Positions 44,081 to 55,759 are shown, counted from the stretch's first letter. The stretch: 64,000 nt of DNA from Nitrospira sp. (GCA_024998685.1 JACOEH010000016.1:1-64000), one strand, 5' to 3'. Program-made: numbers and translations. The notes: a model not told the origin generated them from the letters alone.

Positions 44081-45913
44081 CTACTTAGCAGCCGGGTACA
44101 ACCCAACGGCGTTGAACCATTTCGTAAGGGCCGCGACACGAACGGGCTGCTCGACGGGAAGGCGAAGCGGTCGGCCACGGCCATCGAGTAACAGTCCAAC
44201 GACGCCGCCATGGACTTCCTTCGTGATCGCCGTGCCTGCGCCCGCACCCATGTTGACGTGTTTGGTAGGCTGGACCTTGATCGTGGCTTGTTTGCCTGAC
44301 TCCAATGGAAACAGCCTCAACTCACCGAACCTCAGTTGCTCCTTCATGGTCTTTCCGTCGGGCCAAGTCATTTCATAGTCGGCACAGAGATCGCCGTCCT
44401 TTCCCAGTCCAATCGGAGCCACACAAGTCCCGAGATAGATCATGCAATCCCGAACGAACACATCCGTGGCCGCCTTCTCATTGATCGTGGACAGCACTCC
44501 GAGATGCGGCATCATAAAAATACTGTCGACCGACAAGCGCGTACAGCCCATCGGCTCATAGGCATCGACCATCATCAACATGGATTGAATCCGGCGTGGA
44601 GCATGAGACAGAATACCGCCGCTTCCGACGATCAGATCCAGTTTCAACATGTCGATCAGCGTCTTGCCGGATGTCTGTTGTTCGAAAACATCCGAGATCG
44701 TCCGCTCTTGCTGCACGCCCTTTAACCCGGTGGCCAGCGACTTGTGATGGATCAAGGCCAGCCGCAAGGCTTCACGCGCGATCGCCTGCTCGATTTGCAG
44801 CTCATCAAGGGTTTGCGGAATGGTCGTCGGACGGATCATCTTGTTCTTGATCCGGTTGCGCAGCGTCTGCTCATCGATCGTGAACGGCACCCAACGCATG
44901 ATGTTGGCCAATCCTGCTTCAGCCAGTACGTTGGACACACTGTACGACATGCCGAGGTTCGCGCTCACTGTTCGGTTGAACCGTCCGTCAAACACCGAAA
45001 ACACATCCGTCGTGGCTCCTCCGATATCAACCCCGATCAGATTCAAATGTTCCCGCTTCGCGATTGTCTCCATGATCAGACCGACTGCTGCGGGAGTCGG
45101 CATGATGGGCGCTCCTGCCATGTCGATGAGCTTCTTGTAACCAGGCGCTTGCTGCATGACATGTTCAAGAAAGAGGTCGTGAATCTTATTACGCGCCGGA
45201 GCCAAGTTCTCTCGTTCCAGGACCGGTCGAATATTTTCCGTCACGACCAACGCCGATTTGTCTTCCAGGATCTTTTTGACTTGCGGTTGGGCTTCCTTGT
45301 TGCCCGCGTAGATCAGCGGCAACTTATACGTCACCCCGAACCGTGGCCGTGGCTCCGCCGCCGCGACATATTCAGCCATCTCCACCACGTGGGTCACGGT
45401 GCCTCCATCCGTCCCACCAGACATCAAAATCATGTCGGGCCTCATGGAGCGGATACGTTCGATTTTTTCGTGAGGCAAACGGCCGTCATTGGCCGCCAAT
45501 ACATCGATGACGATCGCGCCGGCCCCTAGCGCCGCACGTTGCGCGCTTTCACCCGTCATGTTCTGTACGACACCGGTCACCATCATTTGCAAACCACCAC
45601 CGGCGCTGCTGGTGGAGATGTAAATGTCCACACCCGTCTTATCATCCCGGCAGGGTGTGATGATCTTGTCGCCGTCTAAGATTTTCCGTCCGGACAACTC
45701 CTCGATTTCAGCAATAGCATTCAACACACCTCGAGTCACATCTTCGAACGGAGCTTCGACCGTCGTCGGCGCTTCTCCGCGATAAGTCTGCCTATACTCG
45801 TCTCCGACTTTCTCGATGAGAATGGCTTTGGTGGTGGTGCTGCCACAATCGGTGGCGACAATCACATTGAGAGGGCGGTCGATCTTGAGAGGGGTGGAAG
45901 CGGAAGCCGTCAT
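44081..45913 (-). CDS. GlmL/MutL-family ASKHA ATPase-like protein
   Basis: 610 residues. Actin/Hsp70-like nucleotide motifs: phosphate 1 VATDCGSTTTKAILIEK (about 19-35), phosphate 2 IGVDIGGATTDVFSVFDG (near 290) and adenosine motif IVGSGGILSHAPRRI (near 430). The family (PF13941, MutL) includes GlmL, which accompanies B12-dependent glutamate and ornithine mutases and is thought to maintain or reactivate them. No GlmS/GlmE subunit or B12-binding DxHxxG motif is seen nearby. Instead the gene sits with membrane proteins, so here it may power another complex. It overlaps the upstream 123-aa gene by 4 bases (ATGA). Confidence 0.85.
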   Translation of the reverse strand: MTASASTPLKIDRPLNVIVATDCGSTTTKAILIEKVGDEYRQTYRGEAPTTVEAPFEDVTRGVLNAIAEIEELSGRKILDGDKIITPCRDDKTGVDIYISTSSAGGGLQMMVTGVVQNMTGESAQRAALGAGAIVIDVLAANDGRLPHEKIERIRSMRPDMILMSGGTDGGTVTHVVEMAEYVAAAEPRPRFGVTYKLPLIYAGNKEAQPQVKKILEDKSALVVTENIRPVLERENLAPARNKIHDLFLEHVMQQAPGYKKLIDMAGAPIMPTPAAVGLIMETIAKREHLNLIGVDIGGATTDVFSVFDGRFNRTVSANLGMSYSVSNVLAEAGLANIMRWVPFTIDEQTLRNRIKNKMIRPTTIPQTLDELQIEQAIAREALRLALIHHKSLATGLKGVQQERTISDVFEQQTSGKTLIDMLKLDLIVGSGGILSHAPRRIQSMLMMVDAYEPMGCTRLSVDSIFMMPHLGVLSTINEKAATDVFVRDCMIYLGTCVAPIGLGKDGDLCADYEMTWPDGKTMKEQLRFGELRLFPLESGKQATIKVQPTKHVNMGAGAGTAITKEVHGGVVGLLLDGRGRPLRLPVEQPVRVAALTKWFNAVGLYPAAK

Positions 45914-46281
45914 CGAGCCGTTGCTCCCTTTGGAGCAGACTTGGCTTCAATGATGGCAATAAGACGAGTGACCGTGTCTCGGCGCTCGAGCAATCGGGCG
46001 ACCTGCTCGACTTCTTTGACGTTGAATGCGCAGTCGATGATCGGTGTCATAAAATGCAGCGCCTGACTTCCGAGAAAGTTCATGGGCCCCATGGATTCCA
46101 AAAACATCGTCGCCGGAGCCGCCATATCTCGCTTGACGATCGTCTCGGCAATCCGTTCCAGCAATTGAACATCTTCAATGGCGAGAGGCTGAGTCTCAGG
46201 TTGAACGGCAAACGCATGGCGCAGTCCAGCTCGAACTTTCGCCAGCTTTTCAGCGGCATTTCCTCTGAAGAGTGATCTCAT
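45910..46281 (-). CDS. Small operon-leading protein, unknown function
   Basis: 123 residues, first gene of the GlmL-linked operon. Helical, with a charged N-terminus. A well-formed hydrophobic stretch (PATMFLESMGPMNFLGSQAL, then HFMTPIIDCAFNV) sits in the middle and could be an interface rather than a membrane helix, since it is broken by Gly and Pro. No motif was recognised. The ATGA overlap with the ATPase gene implies coupled synthesis and probably direct contact. Confidence 0.68.
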   Translation of the reverse strand: MRSLFRGNAAEKLAKVRAGLRHAFAVQPETQPLAIEDVQLLERIAETIVKRDMAAPATMFLESMGPMNFLGSQALHFMTPIIDCAFNVKEVEQVARLLERRDTVTRLIAIIEAKSAPKGATAR

Positions 46282-46407
46282 AAGTGCAGGCCGGATAAAG
46301 CAAACTGCGAACGAATCGCATTATATGAATGGGGTCAACGAGAGTCAATTCGATGGTAGAACTGCGAGGCCGGTGCTCCCCCATCTCCTTGCAGCTTTGA
46401 GATATTC

Positions 46408-46842
46408 GTGATACTCAAAAGCATGCAACCGCAGGAGCCACCTCTTGTTTCTGATGTCGATCGGAAGATCGAGTCTGTGATGGCTCGCCATCCATCGGTG
46501 GTCTTGGCTATCCTCTTCGGATCGATGGCCAAAAATCGCGCGCGCAACGACAGTGACCTCGACATAGCCATCGCGACGTCGACCCCACTTACCTCTCAGA
46601 CTCACATCGCTATCATTGAAGACCTTGCGCTGGCCTTTGGCCGTCCTGTGGATCTCATAGACCTTGACCAGACTCACAATCCGCTCCTTCAGCAGATCCT
46701 GATCAAGGGGCGCAGAGTCCTGTGTCACGATCGGACGCATTACGCCGAACTTCTTTTGCGTATGGTCTATGAAGAAGCGGACGTCATGCCTTATTACCGC
46801 CGCATTTTATCGGACAGACAACAGGCATGGATCGGGACCTAG
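46408..46842 (+). CDS. mntA: MntA-type nucleotidyltransferase antitoxin
   Basis: 144 residues; start 46408 or 46423. Minimal nucleotidyltransferase fold with GSMAKNRARNDSDLDIAI, that is the GS-x10-DxD motif, and LIDLDQTHNPLLQQILIKGR. In the MntA/HepT system the antitoxin poly-AMPylates the HepT toxin to block it. The stop overlaps the hepT start. The pair begins about 125 bp from the divergent GlmL operon and opens a defence-type region. Confidence 0.9.
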   Translation: MILKSMQPQEPPLVSDVDRKIESVMARHPSVVLAILFGSMAKNRARNDSDLDIAIATSTPLTSQTHIAIIEDLALAFGRPVDLIDLDQTHNPLLQQILIKGRRVLCHDRTHYAELLLRMVYEEADVMPYYRRILSDRQQAWIGT

Positions 46843-47246
46843 TCGAAACTAAACTGGAATCGCTCCGGCGTTGCATCGAGCGGATTACCGGCAAGACTCC
46901 CTCCTCCGTAGATCAACTTGTCCGTGACCCTGACGCGCAGGACATCATCGCGTTGAATCTCCAACGCGCTGTCCAGCTTTCTGTCGATGTAGCTGCACAT
47001 CTCATTGCCGAGACTGACGCTGTTCCTCCCTCTACGATGGCCGAGAACTTCGAGATTCTGCGGAAGCTTCAGATCATAGAGCCTACCCTGGCCGAACGAC
47101 TGACAAAAGCGGTTGGCTTCAGGAATGTCGCCGTTCACAGCTATCAAGCGATCAACTGGAATGTCGTCTATCAAATCTGCCGACATCATTTGGACGACTT
47201 TCGACAGTTTGCCAAAGCGGTTGTCCATCATCTTCAACGGGTATGA
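46827..47246 (+). CDS. hepT: HepT-like HEPN RNase toxin
   Basis: 139 residues, mostly helical. It carries the HEPN catalytic motif R-x4-H-x-Y as RNVAVHSY, near residue 100. Its expected activity is cleavage of tRNA or mRNA. It overlaps mntA by 16 bp, the usual order antitoxin then toxin. Regulation is by the antitoxin's AMPylation of the conserved Tyr. Family length matches. Confidence 0.9.
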   Translation: MDRDLVETKLESLRRCIERITGKTPSSVDQLVRDPDAQDIIALNLQRAVQLSVDVAAHLIAETDAVPPSTMAENFEILRKLQIIEPTLAERLTKAVGFRNVAVHSYQAINWNVVYQICRHHLDDFRQFAKAVVHHLQRV

Positions 47247-47247
47247 C

Positions 47248-47510
47248 GTGACATTTACTACTCGCGAAACCGTTGCTGAGAAATTCTCGCATACCTGCAC
47301 CATGAATTGTCGCTGGATGGCCTGGTAGCCCGGGCGGAATCTGCGTTGATGGATGGCGAATTCGAGCCAGCTCATCTCTCGACCATTCGCGACGTTGTGG
47401 CCAGGATCGGCATCGCCGACGTGCGCGCCTTCGGCCTCACGTGGGAAGATTGTGAGCAACTCCTTACCCAGCTCGACTACTCCGCACAGGTCAGCATTGT
47501 CGCCCGGTAA
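47248..47510 (+). pseudogene. Small gene with a one-base frameshift
   Basis: From GTG 47248 the frame reads MTFTTRETVAEK. The second frame gives ILAYLHHELSLDGLVARAES and continues ALMDGEFEPAHLSTIRDVVA to the stop at 47510. A run of AAA at 47281-47283 looks one base short of AAAA, which would join the two. The full protein of about 87 residues has two HTH-like or helical halves of unknown family. It is likely a recent deletion or a sequencing error at a homopolymer. Confidence 0.6.
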
Positions 47511-47698
47511 ACTCCATCCCCGCAATCGATAGTAGCGGCGTATTCTCACATACCTATCACCAGTGCTTCTCATGCCCTGCTAGAAAAGCAGAACATCTTG
47601 GCTTTTCTGCGAGATCAACTATTATCTAAACACATGTATTGAGCCTGGGTAGGACAATTGTGCGCAGCCCAGTCAGCCCGGCAACGAACTGAGCAACG

Positions 47699-48403
47699 AT
47701 GGACAGGCAGATTCTTTCAAAACAGCGTGTTGCCGATCATGGCGAGGTGTTGACCGGTAAGCGGGAGGTCAACGCCATGTTGGACCTTGAGAAATCCGAG
47801 ACCGAACGGATCGACTCACGCTTTTTAGAACCTGCCTGTGGGACAGGCAACTTCCTGGCCGAAATCCTCGAACGGAAGCTTCGGGTGGTCGAGATACGCT
47901 ACAGCAAGAGTCAACTTGAGTTTGAACGGTATTCCATTCTGGCCATCTCTTCCATCTACGGCATAGACATTCTCGAAGACAACATACAGCAGTGCCGCGA
48001 GCGACTTTTCGAGATCTTTGATCTGAAGTATCTGCGCCTATTCAAGAACAAATCAAGCGACGACTGCCGTGAATCCGTCCGCTACATCCTTGAACGGAAC
48101 ATTATCCATGGTGACGCACTTTCCCTCAAAACCGTGGAGGACAACCCGAAGCCGATCGTTTTCTCCGAATGGTCACCAGTCAATGGGAGCCTGCTCAAAC
48201 GAAGAGATTTTACGTTTCACGAATTGCTGGCGCACGAAGATCTAAAGAAATCGTCGCTTTTCTCCGATCTTGGTGAAGGCGTGTTCCTCCCTACACCTGA
48301 GAGGGAATACGCGCCGGTCCACTTTCGTGACATAGCCAATGTCAAACAGCGGCAGCTACAACCCGGACGTTCTCTCCTGCCTTGCCAATCTGAGCAGCGA
48401 TGA
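47699..48403 (+). CDS. Small DNA methyltransferase subunit of the restriction-modification system
   Basis: 234 residues. SAM-binding motif I in RFLEPACGTGNFLAEILERK (about 42-61). Next come IYGIDILEDNIQQCRERLFE, ERNIIHGDALSLKTVED and FSEWSPVNGSLLKRRDF. There is no NPPY motif; it resembles the first of three genes in type II/III-like systems where a short methylase-fold protein precedes an Eco57I-like methylase. The last about 20 residues overlap the next gene in another frame. Confidence 0.78.
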   Translation: MDRQILSKQRVADHGEVLTGKREVNAMLDLEKSETERIDSRFLEPACGTGNFLAEILERKLRVVEIRYSKSQLEFERYSILAISSIYGIDILEDNIQQCRERLFEIFDLKYLRLFKNKSSDDCRESVRYILERNIIHGDALSLKTVEDNPKPIVFSEWSPVNGSLLKRRDFTFHELLAHEDLKKSSLFSDLGEGVFLPTPEREYAPVHFRDIANVKQRQLQPGRSLLPCQSEQR

Positions 48404-49860
48404 GGTCTTCACGCCGCCGCAACTAGCGAATCAAATCCTCGACTTGCTTCCAACCAAACTCTGGCATGACAAGACAGCGAAGTTTCTGGACCCCGGTTGC
48501 AAATCAGGCGTGATCCTACGCGAGATCGCCAAGCGCCTAGATAAGGGGCTGGAAGCTCAGATCCCCAACCGCCAGAAGCGGATTAATCACATCTTCAACA
48601 ACCAGCTTTACGGACTCGCCATCACGGAGCTGACCGCCCTGCTCTCGCGTCGGTCCGTCTATTGCTCTAAGACGGCCAACGGTGATTACTCCGTCTGCGA
48701 AGCCTTCGACCGCCCCGAAGGCAACATACATTTCGAGAGTGTGGAACACACGTGGGAGAATGGCCGCTGTCGGTATTGCGGGGCCAACAAGGAGAATTAC
48801 GAACGCGGCGGCGAGCTGGAGAGCCATGCCTATGCCTTTATCCACACCGACAAACCGGAGGAACTCTTCAACATGAGATTCGACGTGATTATTGGCAACC
48901 CGCCTTATCAGTTGAGCGACGGCGGCTTCGGAGAAAGTGCACGACCTATCTATCATCTATTTGTTGAGCAGGCAAAGAAACTCAACCCACGTTTCCTGAC
49001 GATGATCACCCCTTCTCGTTGGTTCGCTGGTGGAAAAGGGTTAAACGATTTCCGCGATGCCATGCTTCATGACCACCGCATTTCCCACCTCGTTGACTAT
49101 CCGAAACTCTACGACGGATTCCCCGGCGTGAAGATTCGAGGTGGCGTCTCGTACTTTCTGTGGGAACGTGACCATAACGGTCCGTGCTCCGTGCAGACCA
49201 TGTGGGACGGCGAACCGCTCGGCCGGCCGATGAAGCGAAGATTAGATGCCTACGATGTTCTGGTCCGCCGGAATGAAGCAGTCTCAATTCTTGATAAGGT
49301 CCGCGCTTACCGCGTCAGTGGGCAGCGAGAACCGACATTGGCTGACCGAGTGTCTACAGGTAAACCGTTTGGTCTGCGAACTTTCTTTCACGGTGCCATT
49401 TCACGCAAGGGATTGAAACATCCGGTCAAGCTCCACGGCTCACAGCGCATCTCATGGGTCAGTCGATCGGACATTCAGCAAAACGTCGAGTAGATCGCGG
49501 ACTGGAAAGTACTTATGACCGCTGTGCAGGGGACCAGCGCGGCAGTCGAGACGCAGTTCCTCAGCAACCCGATTATTGCCGGACCTGGCGAGGCGTGCAC
49601 AGAAACCTATTTAGTCGCTGGGCGTTTCGATATCGAGAAGTCGGCGCGGCGCTACGCAGCATATCTGCGGACAAGATTCGTGAGGTTTCTCGTCTCACTG
49701 CGCAAGCCCACTCAACACGCGAATCGTGGTGTGTACGCATTCGTCCCCGACATTCCCATGAACCGCGAGTGGACCGACGAGAAGCTCTATGAGCGATATG
49801 GCTTAACCAAGAACGAGATCTCGTTTATTGAGTCCGTTGTACATCCCATGGGGCCTAAGG

Positions 49861-49868
<8 letters not shown>
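48339..49868 (+). pseudogene. Eco57I-like DNA N6-adenine methyltransferase split by an in-frame amber codon
   Basis: From ATG 48339 the frame reads 384 residues: FTPPQLANQILDLLP, motif I FLDPGCKSGVILREI (about 49-63), a CxxC (144-147) and motif IV VIIGNPPYQLSDGG (NPPY at 187-190). Translation stops at TAG 49491-49493 but the same frame continues IADWKVLMTAVQGTSAAVET and ends with RYGLTKNEISFIESVVHP at 49868. Homologous enzymes would have Trp there (TGG to TAG). The restored length is 509 codons. The protein should methylate adenine to protect host DNA. An ORF from 49515 covers only the C-terminal piece. Confidence 0.82.
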
Positions 49869-52416
<2,548 letters not shown>

Positions 52417-52539
52417 TAGCCGATTGCGGCGGACGGTCCGCTGCGGAATTGGCCGGCGAACCGGAACGTTAACTCTCCCTGTTCGGAATAACATCTTCGT
52501 CTATCCGCTTGCGACTGTTGATCACTGGCCCTTCACTCT

Positions 52540-52589
52540 CCCTTCTCACAAGGTCGGCCCGGTTGAATCCAGAACTGCGCGCATAGAAC
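52540..52589 (+). repeat. 50-bp direct repeat, copy 1
   Basis: Matches 53461-53510 at 44 of 50 positions, including an identical 24-base core GGCCCGGTTGAATCCAGAAC-TGCG. Both encode remnants reading ARLNPELRA. The copies flank the DUF4160/DUF2442 pair. Confidence 0.75.
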
Positions 52590-52775
52590 AAGGATCTTCT
52601 GATGCCACGCATCCCGTCAGCGCCACACGCAAGCTTTCGAGGAACGAGGCAATTCTTGATAAACACCTGAAAAACTTATTAGGATGGATCATCACGAAGA
52701 AAGTATTGGCCGAAATAAACTGACTGCTCGACTTCCCGGTTGGGGTGGGACAAGAAACTCTGGTAGGACAACAGG

Positions 52776-53036
52776 ATGCCGGCAATCTCGATATTTTTCG
52801 GGATCATAATCAGGATGTTCTACAACGAGCACGAGCCGGCGCACTTTCATGCTGAGTACCAGGGACAGCGAGCCAAGTTTGACCTCACCGGTCGGATGAT
52901 GGTCGGCACTATTAGTTCCAAGACGGCTCGGCGCCTGATCAGGCAGTGGACGAAAGCACATGAGACAGAGCTCCGAGCTAACTGGCAACGCATGAAGGCG
53001 GGAAAGCCGCTCGAAATGATTGAGCCGTTGCGATAA
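52776..53036 (+). CDS. DUF4160 family small protein
   Basis: 86 residues. MPAISIFFGIIIRMFYNEHE then PAHFHAEYQGQRAKFDL is the family core with the conserved FH-x-E-Y; VMV(G)TISSKTARRLIRQWTKA and KAGKPLEMIEPL complete it. DUF4160 proteins are usually encoded next to DUF2442, as here, in what is thought to be a toxin-antitoxin-like pair, with DUF4160 first. Function is not established. Confidence 0.85.
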   Translation: MPAISIFFGIIIRMFYNEHEPAHFHAEYQGQRAKFDLTGRMMVGTISSKTARRLIRQWTKAHETELRANWQRMKAGKPLEMIEPLR

Positions 53037-53055
53037 TCGCGAGAGAGGAGACGTC

Positions 53056-53316
53056 ATGGACAGAATCCCATGTGTGACCAAGGCCGAATATCGAGGCGGC
53101 TACCGGATTCACGTAACCTTCGATGACAATTCCGAGAAAACGATCGACTTCCGACGCTATCTGAAGGGGCCGGTTTTTGAGCCGTTGAAAGACGTGAGGT
53201 ACTTTCGGCGATTCTTCCTCGATGGCTGGACGGTCGCCTGGCCGAACGGTGCGGACATAGCCCCTGAGGAACTGTACGAGAGTGCCGACGTCGGTACGGA
53301 ACGAGGGGCGGCCTAG
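53056..53316 (+). CDS. DUF2442 family small protein
   Basis: 86 residues from ATG 53056 (GAGAGGAG upstream). YRIHVTFDDNSEKTIDFRRY, FEPLKDVRYFRRFFLDGWTV and AWPNGADIAPEELYESA are characteristic of DUF2442, the usual partner of DUF4160. Gap of 19 bases to the partner. Proposed antitoxin-like role is inference from this pairing. Confidence 0.88.
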   Translation: MDRIPCVTKAEYRGGYRIHVTFDDNSEKTIDFRRYLKGPVFEPLKDVRYFRRFFLDGWTVAWPNGADIAPEELYESADVGTERGAA

Positions 53317-53460
53317 TCTCAAGATCGAGACCAACGCCAACAATCGGTGCGACTCATCGCCACTCACCCTTCCGAGTGAGGACAGTGCGGCTTGGTCCTT
53401 ACGTGCGCGCGTCCACCGTACATTGCTTCACCAATAGTCTTTCCAATCCCGCTCATTTCC

Positions 53461-53510
53461 CCTCTCTCACAAGGGTGGCCCGGTTGAATCCAGAACTGCG
53501 TGCATGGAAC
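53461..53510 (+). repeat. 50-bp direct repeat, copy 2
   Basis: Second copy of the element at 52540-52589, 921 bp downstream. Here the frame continues ARLNPELRAWNDHVVLLQWN, suggesting the repeat derives from a coding gene whose remnant extends past 53510. Confidence 0.75.
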
Positions 53511-53578
53511 GACCACGTCGTTCTCCTACAGTGGAATATGTATGATGGACAGACGTGGGGGTTCCGCGAGCACTTGGA

Positions 53579-54187
53579 TCAACTGGGCCGACCTTGCCCC
53601 ATCTTACTCTCCGTCCCCTTCCACAATCGTTCAATGTTCCCTTTATGCTTGATCACGATCAGCCCGCTCACCACGGCTGAAAAGAGGATGAATGACATTG
53701 TGGGATGAATCAGCGCGGCGACGACGGGAAACAGTCCGAAAGCCGTCAACGCGCCGCCGGAAGAGTAGCGCCATAGAGCGACTGCTCCAATCCACGCCAG
53801 AAGCAGTAACAAACCGATCAGCGGCGCAACACCCAGGACGGAACCAAGCGCCGTCGCCACACCCTTCCCTCCTTTGAACCCGAGAAACGGCGAAAATAAG
53901 TGTCCCAGAAACGGCGCAAGCGCGACGATCAAAATAGCCCATTCATCCTGTAGCAATTGCATCGCAGCAAAACCCATTACCCATCCTTTACCCATATCGC
54001 CGATCAAGGTCAGGATGCCGGCCTTCTTGCCAGACACGCGCAAGACGTTTGTAAATCCGACATTCTTGCTGCCGACTGTGCGTGGATCCGGCAGCCCCAT
54101 CGCCTTTGAGATGACCACACCAAATGGGACACCACCCAGCAGATATCCGCAGACCGCGAGCCCTATGATCAACCCTGTGTGATCCAT
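53579..54187 (-). CDS. plsY: Glycerol-3-phosphate acyltransferase PlsY
   Basis: 202 residues, about five membrane helices. Family motifs: YLLGGVPFGVVISKAMGLPD, PRTVGSKNVGFTNVLRVSGK, FLGHLFSPFLGFKGGKGVAT (acyl-phosphate binding). It moves an acyl group from acyl-phosphate to glycerol-3-phosphate, the first step of membrane phospholipid synthesis. It is transcribed away from the lipoprotein-hydrolase gene's end and lies next to pgsA, another phospholipid gene, two genes upstream. Confidence 0.95.
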   Translation of the reverse strand: MDHTGLIIGLAVCGYLLGGVPFGVVISKAMGLPDPRTVGSKNVGFTNVLRVSGKKAGILTLIGDMGKGWVMGFAAMQLLQDEWAILIVALAPFLGHLFSPFLGFKGGKGVATALGSVLGVAPLIGLLLLLAWIGAVALWRYSSGGALTAFGLFPVVAALIHPTMSFILFSAVVSGLIVIKHKGNIERLWKGTESKMGQGRPS

Positions 54188-54236
54188 TCAACTCTCGACG
54201 CTATCAGCATGTAGATAGGAGCGATGTCGTTGACGA

Positions 54237-55079
54237 TTACTGAAATTTTTCCGGGTGTGTGAAAAACTCGAGTATCACCCGATTGAGATTCGGCCAATCC
54301 CGGTGACTGCCGGTTCCTTCGCAGTAGAGCGTCGCGCCGCCTGAGATACATCCTTGATATGCGCGACATCCGCCCTCTACCGTTTTTGTCTTGTTCTGAT
54401 CACAGTGATTGCAGCCTGCCCACCAGGCTGCTGTTTGAGCTCCCCAACCGGGAAACAAACTATCGTTCTTGCTGTGCATGATCATGACTGGTATGGGAGC
54501 CGGACATTGAAAAGCATCAAGATCTTTGCCGGTCACTCCAGCGGCACTCGGTGCAATCGCGGCCGGTACCTTCTTCGTCTTTTCGAGTACGGATAGCATT
54601 AAGGACGCGGTGCCGCCGTCTGAATGGCCGGTGACATACACTCTGTGCTCATCGATGCACCATTCCTCTGCCACCAGATCGGGAATCGTCCCAAGCCGCT
54701 CGACAGTAGCAATATTCAACTGTCGATGATCGGCGTATACCACGACAAATCCTGCACCGGTTGCTGCGGTCGTGAGACCCACAAATCGCTCCGATGCCCA
54801 ACGGCTCTGACCCGCCGGTGCATAGATCATTAAGAGTGGGTGCGCGAATGTGGCGTCGTAATTCGAGGGTGTCCTGACCATATAACGAATGCCGTCAGCG
54901 GAGATTTTCCCATCGGTTGCTCCCGCGAGGCCTGGACGTGAACCGACCGGACAATGCCCGGTCGCATTCGCATAGGCAAACGCTTCCAGCTGCGGAGGTT
55001 GCTCGTGTTCACTGCAAGCTGTCATCGTGAGGGGGATAGAGAGAACGGCGCAGGTAAGAAGTCTTGAGTTCCGTCGCAC
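54237..55079 (-). CDS. Lipoprotein alpha/beta hydrolase (PHB-depolymerase/LpqC-like)
   Basis: 280 residues. Lipobox SIPLTMTAC gives a lipid-attached Cys at 22. Alpha/beta-hydrolase: nucleophile elbow VTGHSDGGTAS (Ser in GHSDGG), PVMIMHSKNDSLFP (Asp), and CEGTGSHRDWP (His). Extra cysteines (WWAGCNHCDQNKTKTVEGGC, YQGC) probably form disulfides. The group includes poly(3-hydroxybutyrate) depolymerase-like and feruloyl-esterase-like enzymes. The natural substrate cannot be read. Confidence 0.85.
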   Translation of the reverse strand: MRRNSRLLTCAVLSIPLTMTACSEHEQPPQLEAFAYANATGHCPVGSRPGLAGATDGKISADGIRYMVRTPSNYDATFAHPLLMIYAPAGQSRWASERFVGLTTAATGAGFVVVYADHRQLNIATVERLGTIPDLVAEEWCIDEHRVYVTGHSDGGTASLMLSVLEKTKKVPAAIAPSAAGVTGKDLDAFQCPAPIPVMIMHSKNDSLFPGWGAQTAAWWAGCNHCDQNKTKTVEGGCRAYQGCISGGATLYCEGTGSHRDWPNLNRVILEFFTHPEKFQ

Positions 55080-55162
55080 GCTGTTGGGAGCATTTAAATG
55101 GTGGCTGATTCAAGATTCCATGATGGAGAATCATGCCCAAACACCGCTTTATAGATCATTGT

Positions 55163-55759
55163 TCAGAGGCCCTTCGCGACAACCTGCCTCCAAAAGCTCC
55201 ACACATACTGACCGCCTGAGACATAGCCAAGCACCAGCGACAGGTACAAGGTGACGGTGCCGGCCAAGTGCATGTTGCCGAGTTCGGCGAGGCCTGTCCC
55301 TTCGAGGATCAGTAGAATGATCGCGACGACTTGGAGCGTCATCTTATACTTGCCGGTGGTCTCCGCCGGGATGATCATCCCTTCTCCCGCAGCAATGGCG
55401 CGGATTCCCGTGACGGCAACCTCCCGCCCGATGATCAGCAGCGCCGCCAATGCACTGACCCGATCCACGTTCATGAGGAGGATCAGGGCCGACAAGACCA
55501 GGAGTTTGTCCGCAATCGGATCGAGGAGTTTGCCGAGTTTCGTCACCTGGCCGGTTCGCCGTGCGATGTAGCCGTCCAACATATCCGTCACCGCCGCGAC
55601 GGTAAAGACAATGGCCGCCGCCAGCGACTGATCGGGCGTTGGATTGACGAAGAGAATGATGAAGACCGGAATCAAGAGAATGCGGACGAGGGTGAGGAGA
55701 TTGGGAAGATTGAGCGACTCTTCCCCAATGTCTCGCCACATTTCCAAGACGCGGTTCAT
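55163..55759 (-). CDS. pgsA: CDP-diacylglycerol-glycerol-3-phosphate 3-phosphatidyltransferase
   Basis: 198 residues, four or five membrane helices. It carries the CDP-alcohol phosphotransferase motif D-G-x2-A-R-x8-G-x3-D-x3-D in DGYIARRTGQVTKLGKLLDP (continuing IADK). It makes phosphatidylglycerol phosphate in the inner membrane. ATG 55759 has AGGAGA 17 bases upstream; a more usual start near NLPNLLTLVRI is possible. It is followed upstream by a MITE-like element. Confidence 0.93.
   Translation of the reverse strand: MNRVLEMWRDIGEESLNLPNLLTLVRILLIPVFIILFVNPTPDQSLAAAIVFTVAAVTDMLDGYIARRTGQVTKLGKLLDPIADKLLVLSALILLMNVDRVSALAALLIIGREVAVTGIRAIAAGEGMIIPAETTGKYKMTLQVVAIILLILEGTGLAELGNMHLAGTVTLYLSLVLGYVSGGQYVWSFWRQVVAKGL

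Noticed and set aside
44081-45913. Assignment as a working glutamate mutase accessory protein
   Set aside because: No mutase subunits are present nearby, so only the GlmL-like family was called.
47583-47609. Inverted repeat AGAAAAGC/GCTTTTCT before the restriction genes
   Set aside because: Only 8 bp with an 11-nt loop and no T-run; could be an operator, but support is too weak.
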